This document shows, piece by piece, positions 49,830 to 60,397 of a DNA stretch of 64,000 nt. Numbering within the stretch: the stretch's first letter is position 1; each line of letters begins with the position of its first letter. A program made the translations under genes and the position numbers. The notes under the pieces were generated by a model that was not told the origin of the DNA, did not search any database, and saw only the letters and a program-made list of their open reading frames with translations. This DNA comes from Prunus persica (lineage: Eukaryota; Streptophyta; Magnoliopsida; Rosales; Rosaceae). The stretch lies in assembly GCF_000346465.2 (NCBI RefSeq), contig NC_034010.1:15911248-15975247 (forward strand), read 5' to 3'.

Positions 49830-52013
49830 CTCAACTTAACAAATGCTTCCAATACTAAAAGTTCCTTGCATGAAACCCAGTTTACATAGGCTTGATCTTC
49901 AGCTTAAGCTTCCACATAAAACCTTAAAATCAATATGAAGCATAAAAAGTGTGTAGTGAAAAGAAGATTAAAAGAACTTTCTCCGAGAAAAAAATACAAC
50001 AATAAACTTCAACCAGTAACTATTGCAATGCCAGTGTATAATGCACTGAACTATGTGATACAAGTGTTTTCAACAGCATTAACCAGACATTTATCAAATT
50101 TCATTTTAGTAATTACAATAGAAACGCGAGAATACTAGCTTCTCAATTATGATTTGTTTCTCTTCTGTACCTCAAACCTCAATTACAATCATTTTTACCT
50201 CTCAACTAACAGAGAACTAAAAATTACAACACTCTTATTTTCCAAAACCTTTTTTTTTTTTTTTCCTTCCCTTTTTTTCCTTTTAAAAAATCAAATTTGT
50301 TTTTGGAGATAAATATTCAGGTTCCCCACAAAATATTTTTTGTTAAATCCTTTTTTTATACTTTCGAAAGATAAATAAATAAATAATTTCCTATGTGACT
50401 TGGTAAAAAACACTTTACACTCACATTCACCTATTATTCAGATTCATTATCATAAGAAATATGAAAAATGAATATTTAGCTTGAGCTTAAGTTTAGGTTC
50501 GTCTTATTGTTTTTGGGACAACTTAAGTTTCAACTCAGGCTCAAATTAAACAACATTTCGGTCTTGTAACTTATATTGGAGTTACATAAAGTTTAGGTTG
50601 GTAAAAATATATGAGTTTAATCTTAAGACAATTCTAAATGCGATTATAAGTATAACCATACTCTAGCCCTAACTAGAAGTCAAGTTGAGTATTGATCTAA
50701 GTTTGAGTAAAACTTGAGCCCTAATTCATAGTAGATTGGTTAAGAATAGTCGCGATTGGAATATTAAAATAAATCAAATTACTTTCAATTAATTGATATT
50801 TTCTTTTAATGTTAAAAGATATTTTATGTAGTTGAGCGGAGTTACCACAATGGTTGTGGCCTTCCTCCTTCTTCCTGCTTCGCATTTAGGGTTTCTTTCT
50901 TCCAAGTGTAACCCAAAAAAAAAAAAAAAAAGATATCTTAAGTACAAATCTTTCTTCTTTGGTGCCAAATGGAAAAAGAACACCTTCTTAATACTCTATA
51001 TCACTACAATATCTAAAATTAATTTAGTTGTGGGTCATGATTTAGGGTGTTGGTGTTTGCATGGTTTGAAATTTTAAGTACATATTATTTCTATGAATTC
51101 ACAGAGTGTGGGGGGTTTGTGCCCCTTTGCTTGGTCCCTCGCTTGAACTTTTCAGATTGCAGATGTGTGAGTTTTCTTAAGGTATCTAATTGCAATATAT
51201 TGAATCTCATCTGTTGTTACTGTTTTTAAGTCAAATTTAAGTCAAATTCTGCACTCTGAGTTCGATTACATGTTTACACTCAAATATATGTCTATGTGTT
51301 TGAGTTGTGGATACATTGGATATCGATGCAGGTTTTAAAAGTATTCTTGTTGGAAAGTGAATAATAAGGGTTATGAATTCTAATTTGCTGAATGGTATAT
51401 TATATGTAAGTGGAATTGATTTGAGAACGAATGTTGAAAGTTATGGGTGATCAAATTCAAACTAGTGAATTTTTAGGATGGAATACGTGATTATGGGAAT
51501 TTCGGGAATGCTTATTATTATTACTATTATTATTAGTGCTTTAATATTATTTATAAAGGATTATGGTGACTTTGGGTATGATATGGATTTTGGTTTTGGT
51601 GCATTAGTTTATGTGTGGTTATCCGACTTTGAATTTCAATATCTTTGATAATTTTGGAATTGGTATGTATATATTGATGGGTTATGGTTTTGGGAATTTT
51701 AAATATGGTGTTTTGGATTTTATTATCTTGTCTTGTGGGATTTTCAGAAGTTGTATATTTTCTAAGTATATGAATAGTGTTTTGAATATTAATAAAATCG
51801 AATGGGCTTATTTAGTTTTGGTGTTTTTCTTAATTATAGTATAATATGGTTTGCAAAAAGAAAGTATGGGTGTTATTTTATTATATATATTTATGTTATA
51901 TGGAAAAGATTTGTTTTGGAAATTGAATTTTGAGATTATTATCTTTATTATATATTAGTTTATGAAAGGGGATTTTGGATCTTGGCGATGACACGCCATC
52001 TCATGTAACCACC
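49830..52013. other. AT-rich intergenic region
   Basis: No supported gene. Contains homopolymer T and A runs (near 50245 and 50918) and, from about 51040, a T/G-rich stretch whose ORFs (for example 51611-51844) are compositional. Confidence 0.5.
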
Positions 52014-53010
52014 CACTACTACATTTTACACTTTGCGCGACGAAGAGAATTTCGTCACGCAAAATACATTGTAGTCGCACAAATTTCAGCACGACAGAAA
52101 CTTGGTCGCACAGAATCCGTCGAGCAAAGATCGTGAAGAAAGATTTTGCGCAACCAAGTTTTTTCATTGGTCGCGCAAAGTCACTTGGTGCGACGAAAAA
52201 ATATTGGTCACGCAAGTTTTGCACGTCGAAAAACATTGGTCGTGCAAAGTTTTGAGCGACGAAAAATGTTAGTCGCACAAAGGTTTGCGCGACGAAAAAC
52301 ATTGGTCGCACAAAGTTTTGCGCGATGGAACACATTGGTCGAGCAAAGTCTTAAAAAATTTTCAAAATATAAAAAAATTCCCGCGTCCCATTTTTTGTAC
52401 CCGCCCAAATTTTTAAAGTTTTGCACGACGAATACTAACGTCGCGCAAATATTTGCGTGATGAAATATCTTTTGTGTTTTAAATTTTTTAATTAAAATAT
52501 ACTAATTTAATAGTTTGAGCGACAAAATATTTTGTCGCGCAAGGTTTTTGAGTTTTTGTTTTATTATTTCTTTAATATTAATTTAATTATATTAATTTTT
52601 TCTAAGTTTTATTTTTTAAATTTAATTTAATTGTATGATTTTTTTAATTACTTTAATTTAAACTGATATTAATTTAATTATATTAATTTTTTCAAATTTT
52701 TACTTTTTAAATTTAATTTAATTGTATGATTTTTTTTATTACTTTAATTTAAACTGATATTAATTTAATTTTTTCAAATTTTTACTTTTTAAATTTAATT
52801 TAATTGTATGATTTTTTTTAATTACTTTAATTTAAATTGACATATGAAAAATAGTGATCAAATTATCCAATAAATATATATATAATATTCAAAATGTACA
52901 CATAAATTAACAAAGTACAATAATAAAATCCTAATACAAGCGTATTGTAGTGGTAGTGGCGGAGGATATGTTTTGATAGCTTCCTAATCCTCAACTTTAG
53001 CCGTCAAAGT
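52014..53010. mobile_element. End of a second CACTA-like element
   Basis: Begins CACTACTACATTTTACAC at 52014, followed to about 52550 by at least ten copies of TTGGTCGCGCAA / GCGCGACGAAAA motifs in both orientations, a typical CACTA subterminal arrangement. At 52990-53010 the minus strand reads VIETLTAKVED then a stop, which may be the C terminus of an associated ORF. No opposite end was found before the Cassandra element, so it is truncated or continues beyond it. Overlapping ORFs on both strands in 51955-52460 arise from the repeats. Confidence 0.5.
52560..52850. repeat. AT-rich tandem repeat, ~95-bp period, 3 units
   Basis: Units contain TTAATTTAATTATATTAATT, TTTTTAAATTTAATTTAATT and GTATGATTTTTTT with ACTTTAATTTAAA. 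It lies within the second CACTA-like element. Confidence 0.75.
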
Positions 53011-53338
53011 CTCGATGACTCCCTACAAAAAGACAAATATGGTGAAATAACCCCAAAAAAAAAAAAAAGGCATAATCTCCCATAAAATTGTTATACCACA
53101 AATCTAACCCAAACTCTAATCCCTCCCCTTTACTCAACCCCAAACCCCACACAAACTCAAAACTAACTCCAAAAACACATATTAATGAAAAAACTTTAAA
53201 ATTTGGAGAGAATATACCTTTTTGGCAAGATTGAGAGTGAGTGAGAATGAGAGGGAGAAGTGAGTGTGAGAGAATTAGAGAATATAGTGATAGAGATATG
53301 AGAGAGTGAGTGAGAGTGAGAGATAGTGAAAAGAGAGA

Positions 53339-54312
53339 TGTCATATCCCGGGATCGGCTCCGCCGTAGCATGATATTGTCAGCTTTGGGCCCCCTCTCTG
53401 CCCACACGGTTTTGTTTCTGGGAGCTCACGAGCAACTTCCCAGTGGGTCACCCATCATGGGATTGCTCTATCCCCCAACTGGCTTAACTTCGGAGTTCCT
53501 ACGACTCCGAAGCCAGTGAGCTCCCAAAAGGCCTTGTGCTAGATGGATGCAGGTGTGCACATAGAAGGCACATCGCCCCCTCTCCGTTGGTTGATGTGGG
53601 ATCTTACAATCTACCCCCTTAAGGGCCTGACGTCCTCGTCGGCACACTCGCACCACACGGCAGAGTGGCTCTGATACCCCTTAAGGGCCCGACGTCCTCG
53701 CCGGCACACTTGCACCACACAATAGAGTGGCTCTTCCCCTTAAGGGCCCGACGTCCTCGTCGGCACACTCGCACCAAACGGCAGAGTGGCTCTGATACCC
53801 CTTAAGGGCCCAACGTCCTCGTCAGCACACTTGCACTACACGGTAGAGTGGCTCTTCCCCTTAAGGGCCCGACGTCCTCGCCGGCACACTTGCACCACAC
53901 GACAGAGTGGCTCTGATACCAAATTGTCACATCCCGGGATCGGCTCTGCCGTAGCACGATATTGTCCCCTTTGGGCCCCCCTCTCTGTCCTCACGGTTTT
54001 GTTTCTGGGAGCTCACGAGCAACTTCCCAGTGGGTCACCCATCCTGGGATTGCTCTAGCCCCCAACTCGCTTAACTTCGGAGTTCCTACGACTCCGAAGC
54101 CAGTGAGCTCCCAGAAGGCCTCGTGCTAGATGGATGCGGGTGTGTACATATAAGGCACATCGCCCCCTCTCCGTTGGTTGATGTAGGATCTTACAATCCA
54201 CCCCTATTAAGGGCCCGACATCCTCGTTCGCACACTCGCACCACACGGCAGAGTGGCTCTGATACCAAATTCTCATATCCCGGGAGCGGCTCCGCCGTAG
54301 CACGATATTGTC
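53339..54312 (-). mobile_element. Cassandra TRIM retrotransposon, tandem (LTR-int-LTR-int-LTR)
   Basis: Minus orientation. LTRs at 53339-53608, 53925-54195 and a truncated one at about 54271-54312; on the minus strand they start TGTAAGATCCCACATC and end CCCGGGAT(A/G)TGACA. Each full LTR holds a 5S-rRNA-like core (CTCCGAAGTTAAGC, GGATGGGTGACC(C), CTGGGAAGTTG), the defining feature of Cassandra. Next to the LTR is TGGTATCAGAGCCA, the initiator-tRNA-Met PBS. The first internal region contains about five copies of a ~60-bp unit with CCTTAAGGGCCCGACGTCC and GAGTGGCTCTGATACC. No coding sequence. The third LTR is cut off where the C48-peptidase gene begins. Confidence 0.92.
53433..53505 (-). promoter_or_regulatory. 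5S-rRNA-like pol III promoter region in a Cassandra LTR
   Basis: Minus strand shows an A-box-like AAGTTAAGCCAGTTGGG and a C-box-like ATGATGGGTGACCCACTGGG with about 5S spacing; the other full LTR has the same at 54020-54092. In Cassandra this region can drive pol III transcription (family knowledge). It is part of an LTR, not a 5S rRNA gene. Confidence 0.75.
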
Positions 54313-54355
54313 CTACATTGGTGTGTTGGCACGCTCCAGAGTTCCACTTGTGGAC

Positions 54356-57300
54356 ATGAAATGGGCTCAAATCCCCAAGGATATAAAGGAGCAGATTTGG
54401 GAAGCAGTTGACCTTGCTTTTGTGGTAGGTCAAGGGGGCAAGAGCTCTGTGTTAGCTTCTGCTGCCAAGAAATGGAAGGATTTCAAGTCTACACTAACGA
54501 GGCAATATATCCTTTCATACACCAATGACAGGGAGAGATTAAGCCAACCCCCTGAAACATATAAATTCATAGAGAAAGCACAATGGGATGCCTTTGTAGC
54601 TTCAAGGTTATCCAAAGATTTTGAGTCTGTGCATTCTCAACATGCACAGATTAGGGAGAAACTCGAGTACAATCATCGATTGTCTCGAAAAGGATATGCT
54701 GGTTTGGAGGATCAATTGGAGGAAACCATGCCTGGGGTAGAAATTGATCGATCTACCTTATGGAAGAGAGCTAGACAGGACAAACATGGTAACATCCCTG
54801 ATCCAAAGGTGGCAAAGAAAGCAAAATTAATTGTAAGCATACTCACTCTGTTTTAAATTTTTATTAAACTGTGAATAATTCTTATTACGTCTTATGTTAT
54901 ATTTTGCGTCGTGTGAATGATATTACCACGTCGACATATTTTAAAAAACGTCGTTAAAGGTCTAAATCAGGAATCACAACTCTGTTTTCTGTAATTATAG
55001 CATAAGATGTCGGTGGTTCATTTTCGCGTCGTCTGTATTAAATTACTACGTCGAAATGTTTTAAACAACGTCGTTAAAGGTGTGAATATTGAATCATCCC
55101 TCTGTTATCTGTAAATAAAGCATAAGACGTCGGTGGTTTATTAATTTCGTCGTTTTAAAAAGCGAACCACGTCGGTATAACTACCGTTGTGATAAATTAT
55201 AATAACGTCGATTTATATGTTATTGCGTCGTGTGAAATTATATAATACGTCGTTTGTATATAAATAACCGTCGTGTGTTTTTGTTCTTACTTTTTTATAT
55301 ATCTTTGTTTTAGGATGAATTGCAAAAACAAGTCTCGGAAGGCAAAGTCACTGTTTCTGGCAGCAATGATGTGCTGACCATGGCTTTGGGCCCCGAGCAT
55401 CCAGGCAGAGTCAGAGGAGTAGGTGCTGGGATCTCACCAAGGCAATATTTCAATTTACCCAAACCACAGAGAGTGAGCTTTGACGACCGTTTGAAGGACA
55501 GTTTAAGAGTTCTCCTTCAAGAAGAGACTAAAAAGATGGAGGCTAAGGCAAGGGAAGAGGCTTTAAGGATGGAGGCTAGAACGAAACAATTGGTAGAGGC
55601 TGAGAGGGAGCATTTCCTGAGTCAGCTTTCCCAATTAATTCCCAATTTTGATCCAAGCATGCTTAAACCCAGAATTAGCCAAAGTCCCAAAAATCCAATG
55701 TCTGACAAAGCAAGCTGCTCTGGAGGTGATGTGAGATCCCAGCATTTTGAGGATGATACTGCCAAAAATAGGAAACATCAGGAAGAAAAGGTAACATATC
55801 TGAACTTTGAATTCTCTGTTTTTTTAAAAACCATTAGACGTCGTTATTATTAATAAAACCGTCGTTTGAAATACATACCACGACGATTTTAAACATAAAC
55901 CGTCGTTTGTATTTCAATACCACGTCGTATTTAGTTTACTTATTTTACACGCCATTAAACGTCATTATTTTAAAACTTTGTGGTTTTTAGACGACGAAGT
56001 TAGTCATTCCCGACGTAATAGATGAAGGGAAGACAGAAGAAAAACATGAAGAAAAGGAGAAAGAAGATGACGACCAGGTATGTTCACATAACTTTGCCTT
56101 TTTTATTTGTTTTTCAAAATTCCAGACGTCGATATTTTTCTTTGAACCGTCGTTTGTTTACAACTTAGACGGCGGAATTTTTTTTAAGACGTAATAACTT
56201 ATTCACCACGACGGTTTCTTCAGACGACGTTTAAATTGTTTTCAGACGACGTTTTATTCCTTAAACCGTCGTTTTTATTGAATTACCACGTCATTTTTTT
56301 TATTCCTTTAAACAGGTTATTAAAGTTGTTGATTATTCAAATATGAAGGCGCCATCTTCTTTAAACTCCCTTTGTCGTTATGTGGAAACGACACTCGTGC
56401 CTCAGGATAAGACCCTGCACTTTACAATTGATAAGGAGGTGTTTGGTCTAGAGCGCGATACCTTCCTCCTGCCTGAAGATATTACACAATTTGCAGGCAT
56501 GGAAGAAATAAGAGCCACTGTCATTGCTGTATATATGAGGTTTGTCATTCTAAAATAATACGTCGTTGGTGTATTTATTGCGTCGTCTTAACCAACTAAC
56601 CACGTCGTTAGTATATCATAACGTCGTTGTCTATTTCAGTACGTCGTGTGAAATTTTATAATACGTCGTTTTGTTATACATAACCGTCGTGTTTTTTTGT
56701 ATATATGAGGTTTGTCATTCTAAAATAATACGTCGTTGGTTTATTTATTGCGTCGTCTTAACTAACTAACCACGTCGTTAGTATTTACCATCGTGATAAA
56801 TATATTATAACGTCGTTGTCTATTTCAGTACGTCGTGTGAAATTTTATAATACGTCGTTTTGTTATACATAACCGTCGTGTGTTTTTTTGTGCTGACTTG
56901 TTTATATTATTTTATATATTTAGGCACTTGCACGATGTTTTGAAAAGAGCAAATATGTGCAATATGGTTGGCTTTATCGACCCTGCTACAGTTAGTGCCA
57001 GCTCTAGCACAATAGCTGACAGATCACGCTTACTAGCAGCTCGACTTCAGAAGACTGACGGTGAACAGATTTTCCTGATGCCTTACAATCCAGGGTTAGT
57101 CTCCTTAACAGGATTTTGTTTTTATGATTTTCAATAAATTACAGCGTATAAACTAACCACGTCGGTGTTTTATTTTATTGAGTCGTTTGAAACTACTAAC
57201 CACGTCGGTAGTTATTTATCGTCGTGATAAATGTAAAATGTCGTCGACTGCTACTTTATTTCGTCGTGTGAAATATTATAATACATCGTTATTGTAAATA

Positions 57301-57814
57301 ACCGTCGTTTTTATATTAATTTTGTGCAGCCGTCATTGGATCTTGCTGATTGTAAGAGCTAAGAGAGAAACCGTCTATTTTCTGGATCCTCTGCCAGGAA
57401 ATCGTGTGGTCGATGAAGAGGCCAAAAACATTGTGAACAGTGCTATAAAAATGTATAATTCTCACATAGCCAGACCAGGCCGTAAGGCAGTCATTTGGAA
57501 AACTCTGTCAGGCACACCAAAGCAACCCAGCAATGTCGAATGCGGGTATTATGTGATGCGCTTCATGAGGGACATCATCATGGATCCTTCCTTGGGGTTT
57601 GAGAAGAAGGTAAGAAGAAATTACCTTCATACATTTTACGTCGTTTTTTGTATTATCAACGACGGCCATGTAAAATTACCGTCGTTGAATAGATATAGTA
57701 CGTCGGTTATGAAAAATATCGTCGTCTGTGATTGAATTTCTTTTTATTTATAAACCCTAATAGTCATTGTTTATGCAGTATGCCAAGGGAAAACAGGAAG
57801 CGCCATACCCCTAA
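54356..57814 (+). CDS. CACTA-borne ORF: coiled-coil region plus Ulp1/C48 peptidase domain (N-terminally truncated)
   Basis: Seven exons fit in frame: 54356-54832, 55314-55790, 55991-56077, 56316-56539, 56924-57094, 57330-57609 and 57779-57814, giving about 583 residues from the first available ATG. The N-terminal part (QIPKDIKEQIWEAVDLAF, KWKDFKSTLTRQYI) is the plant-transposase-associated domain common in CACTA gene 1. The middle is a charged coiled coil (KKMEAKAREEALRMEARTKQ). The C-terminal part has the Ulp1 signatures RHWILLIV (His), YFLDPLPG (Asp), and PKQPSNVECGYYVM (Gln and Cys), so the SUMO-protease-like catalytic residues are kept. The open frame extends upstream (SYIGVLARSRVPLVD) into the truncated Cassandra LTR, so the true N terminus is lost. 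In the last exon a TAA (57812) precedes an in-frame continuation EAIDEVRNEWSEFV, probably a CAA-to-TAA change. Confidence 0.8.
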
Positions 57815-58330
57815 GAAGCAATTGATGAAGTCCGGAATGAATGGTCAGAGTTTGTTTGCCTTCACCTGGAATAGGGGAATTATTGAACACTTGATATTTA
57901 TGTATAATGTACAAATTTTGTCTATAATACATAATGTAAAAATTTGTTGAGGTTTTCTTAAATTTAAAAAAAAAAACAAACATACAAATTGCGTAACCGA
58001 CGTGTAATACTTTTCCAACGACGTAATAAAGTCAAAAGCCGTCGTTTTTTGTTGTTTCGTTTTAACCAAATCCGACGTAAAAGGATATTTAGACGACGTT
58101 CTTTGAACAATTGAGTCGTTTATGGTTTACAACGTCTTCAATTTCTTAAGGGTTCAGGGTAGTACTTTGTAACGACAGCGGTTAAGTCGTGGAATATATA
58201 TTTTACGTCGGATAGTTAAATATCCGCCATGGTTTCTCATTTAAAGGACGTCATTTTAGCAACTTAGTCATCTATTACAATTTACAACGTCTAAAATTTA
58301 TTAACACCGACGTGGTTTGTTGTTGTGATA
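54835..58330. repeat. Dispersed CGTCG motif array in introns and 3' flank of the peptidase gene
   Basis: ACGTCGT, CCGTCGT, CACGTCGG and TGCGTCGTG, plus reverse complements, crowd every intron and the 3' flank; by eye there are about 13 within 54900-55290 alone, while exons are nearly free of them. The motif resembles CACTA subterminal transposase-binding repeats but is spread through internal noncoding DNA. The same motif recurs at 58715-59030, 60105-60290 and 63820-64000. Confidence 0.85.
56529..56890. repeat. ~169-bp duplication spanning an exon-intron border
   Basis: The exon end and donor GTATATATGAG|GTTTGTC at 56529-56545 is repeated at about 56698-56714 together with the following intron sequence. 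There are therefore two copies of the splice donor context. Only the first continues the upstream reading frame. Confidence 0.8.
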
Positions 58331-58930
58331 AGAATATTTTATTATTTTTATATCAAAATATTCAAAATAAATCTAAAATAAATCAGAAAAATGCAAAGTC
58401 AACTCCTATGAAGTCATTGATATATTTTCTTCCCCCTAAACCTTGAAAAAATTCATTTTGAATAACAAAAATTTAAAATGACCATCCAAAACAAAATTAT
58501 TTTGATGAGTCATAAAATCACTTCTAGTTTTATGGTTTAGGGTTTAGAGTCTAGGGTTTAGAGATTAGGGTTGTTATTTATTGGGTTTTATTTTTAAAGT
58601 ATAATTTTTGGGTAGTATAGGGTATATATTAGGCTGTAAAACCATAAACCCTTTTATAAACTTAATTTTTAAAATTATATAATTTAGTTTTAAGGGTTTA
58701 GGGTATTAATTGTTAACGACGGTGGTTGAGTCGTGGAATACATATGTTACGTCGTGTAGTAAAATATCCGACATGGTTTCCACTTTAAACGACGTCATTT
58801 TAATATGTAAGTCGTCTATTATAATTTACAACGTTTTCAATTTCTTAACTTCGACGTGGTGTTTCAGTCGTCTTTATATCAAAATATTCAAAATAAATTT
58901 AAAATTAATCCGAAAAATGAACGTCAAAAT
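58150..58930. repeat. Duplicated spacer between the two CACTA genes
   Basis: A block with CGTGGAATA, ATATCCG(C/A)CATGGTTTC, GACGTCATTTTA and ATATCAAAATATTCAAAATA occurs at 58185-58395 and again at about 58725-58925. Between them is a noncoding stretch with a few TTTAGGG-like words. No gene. Confidence 0.65.
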
Positions 58931-59039
58931 AAACGGCGTTACGTTCAGTGTTTTCGTCGTGGAATATTACATTTACGTCGGTTCTTGTAGAACTTTCGCC
59001 ATGGTTTTTCTTTCGACGTTTTAAAGAGTGCGCGCTCTA

Positions 59040-59211
59040 AAAATTTTCGCGCGCCATAAATTTTTTTATATTTGGCTCTTATTCTTATACTTCTAACCCT
59101 GAACCCTAAAATTTTCAGATTTCGCGCAACATAACATTCGCTCTCTCACTTCTGCTCTAATTAAAAGTTGCACTCTCCAGGCTCCGTCGAATCTGTGAGC
59201 TCGTCCAACCT
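59040..59211 (+). promoter_or_regulatory. Likely promoter and 5' UTR exon of the transposase gene
   Basis: An AT-rich TTTTTATATTT motif (about 59063) is followed by pyrimidine-rich leader-like sequence and a consensus donor, CCAACCT|GTAAGTAC at 59211/59212. A TTATAG or ATAATAG acceptor lies shortly before the transposase ATG at 60398. The intervening 1.17 kb would be a 5'-UTR intron. Inferred from sequence only. Confidence 0.35.
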
Positions 59212-59259
59212 GTAAGTACAAACCCTATCTTCCCCTTGTAAATTCATTGAATGATATTA

Positions 59260-60100
59260 GGTTGTTTTGTTAAAGGGTTTTAGGTATATGCTTTGTGATC
59301 TGTTAATAATGTGCTTATAGGTATGGGTTCATGGATTTTCTGTTTAATGGGTTCATGGATTTTCTGTTTAATGGGTTCATGGATTACATTATCTGTTATG
59401 TTGAATTGGGAATGGTTTTAATTTTGTCGGATCTTTTAATCACCCTATGTTATGTTGAATTGGGAATGGATTTATTGTTTTCATGCTTGGTTTCATGTAT
59501 ATGTTTGTTTCTTGCTTGTTTTGTTAAAGGATTTTAGGTATATGCTTTGCGATCTGTTAATAATGTGCTTATAGGTATGGGTTCATGGATTTTCTGTTTA
59601 ATGGGTTCATGGATTTTATGTTTAATGGGTTCATGGATTACATTATCTGTTATGTTGAATTGGGAATGGTTTTAATTTTGTCGGATCTTTTAATCACCCT
59701 ATGTTATGTTGAATTGGGAATGGATTTATTGTTTTCATGCTTGGTTTCATGTATATGTTGGTTTCTTGCTTGTTTTGTTAAAGGGTTTTAGGTATATGCT
59801 TTGCGATCTGTTAATAATGTGCTTATAGGTATGGGTTCATGGATTTTCTGTTTAATGGGTTCATGGATTTTATGTTTAATGGGTTCATGGATTTTATGTT
59901 TAATGGGTTCATGGATTACATTATCTGTTATGTTGAATTGGGAATGGTTTTAATTTTGTTGGATCTTTTAATCACCCTATGTTATGTTGAATTGGGAATG
60001 GATTTATTGTTTTCATGCTTGGTTTCATGTATATGTTGGTTTCTTGCTTGGTTTCATATATATGTTGTGTTCTTAATGGGTTTTGGGTTCTTGAAAATAA
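59260..60100 (+). repeat. 254-bp tandem repeat, 3+ units, with nested 27-bp repeats
   Basis: Units start at TAGGTATGGGTTCATGGATT near 59320, 59574 and 59828. Within each, GGGTTCATGGATTTT(C/A)TGTTTAAT is repeated 2, 2 and 3 times. Units differ by only a few bases, so the expansion is recent. Three near-identical small ORFs (starting 59331, 59585 and 59839) come from it and are not genes. Confidence 0.9.
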
Positions 60101-60397
60101 ACTGAGACACGACGCCTTTTTAGGCATACGACGACGATTACACGACGGTTTATGAAAAAACCGTCGTTGTATTACTTATACACGACGGTTTTTTCATAAC
60201 CGTTGTTTGTATTACTTATATTAGACGACGTCTGTTGAAAATCTGTCGTCTATATATGCCAAATACGTCTGTTTTTGTTTAAAACTCGTCGTCTCTGTTG
60301 TGTATTACTTGCTATTAGATCTTTGTATAATCTGCTATAGTGATGGTCATTGCCTGTATTTTCACTTTATTATAGATAATAGGTTATAGTGTCGGAG

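Noticed and set aside
51955..52460. ORFs open on both strands with repeated LVAQSFARRKT-like peptides
   Set aside because: They arise from GCGCGACGAAAA repeats in a CACTA subterminal region.
53433..54092. 5S rRNA gene
   Set aside because: Only the promoter-like core is conserved, embedded in TG...CA LTRs with an adjacent PBS; it is Cassandra.
58531..58580. Interstitial telomere (TTTAGGG) array
   Set aside because: Only a few degenerate words (TTTAGGG, TCTAGGG, GATTAGGG) and no regular tandem array.
59331..60105. Three near-identical small ORFs (about 68-88 codons)
   Set aside because: They are copies of one 254-bp tandem repeat in a probable UTR intron, not a protein family.
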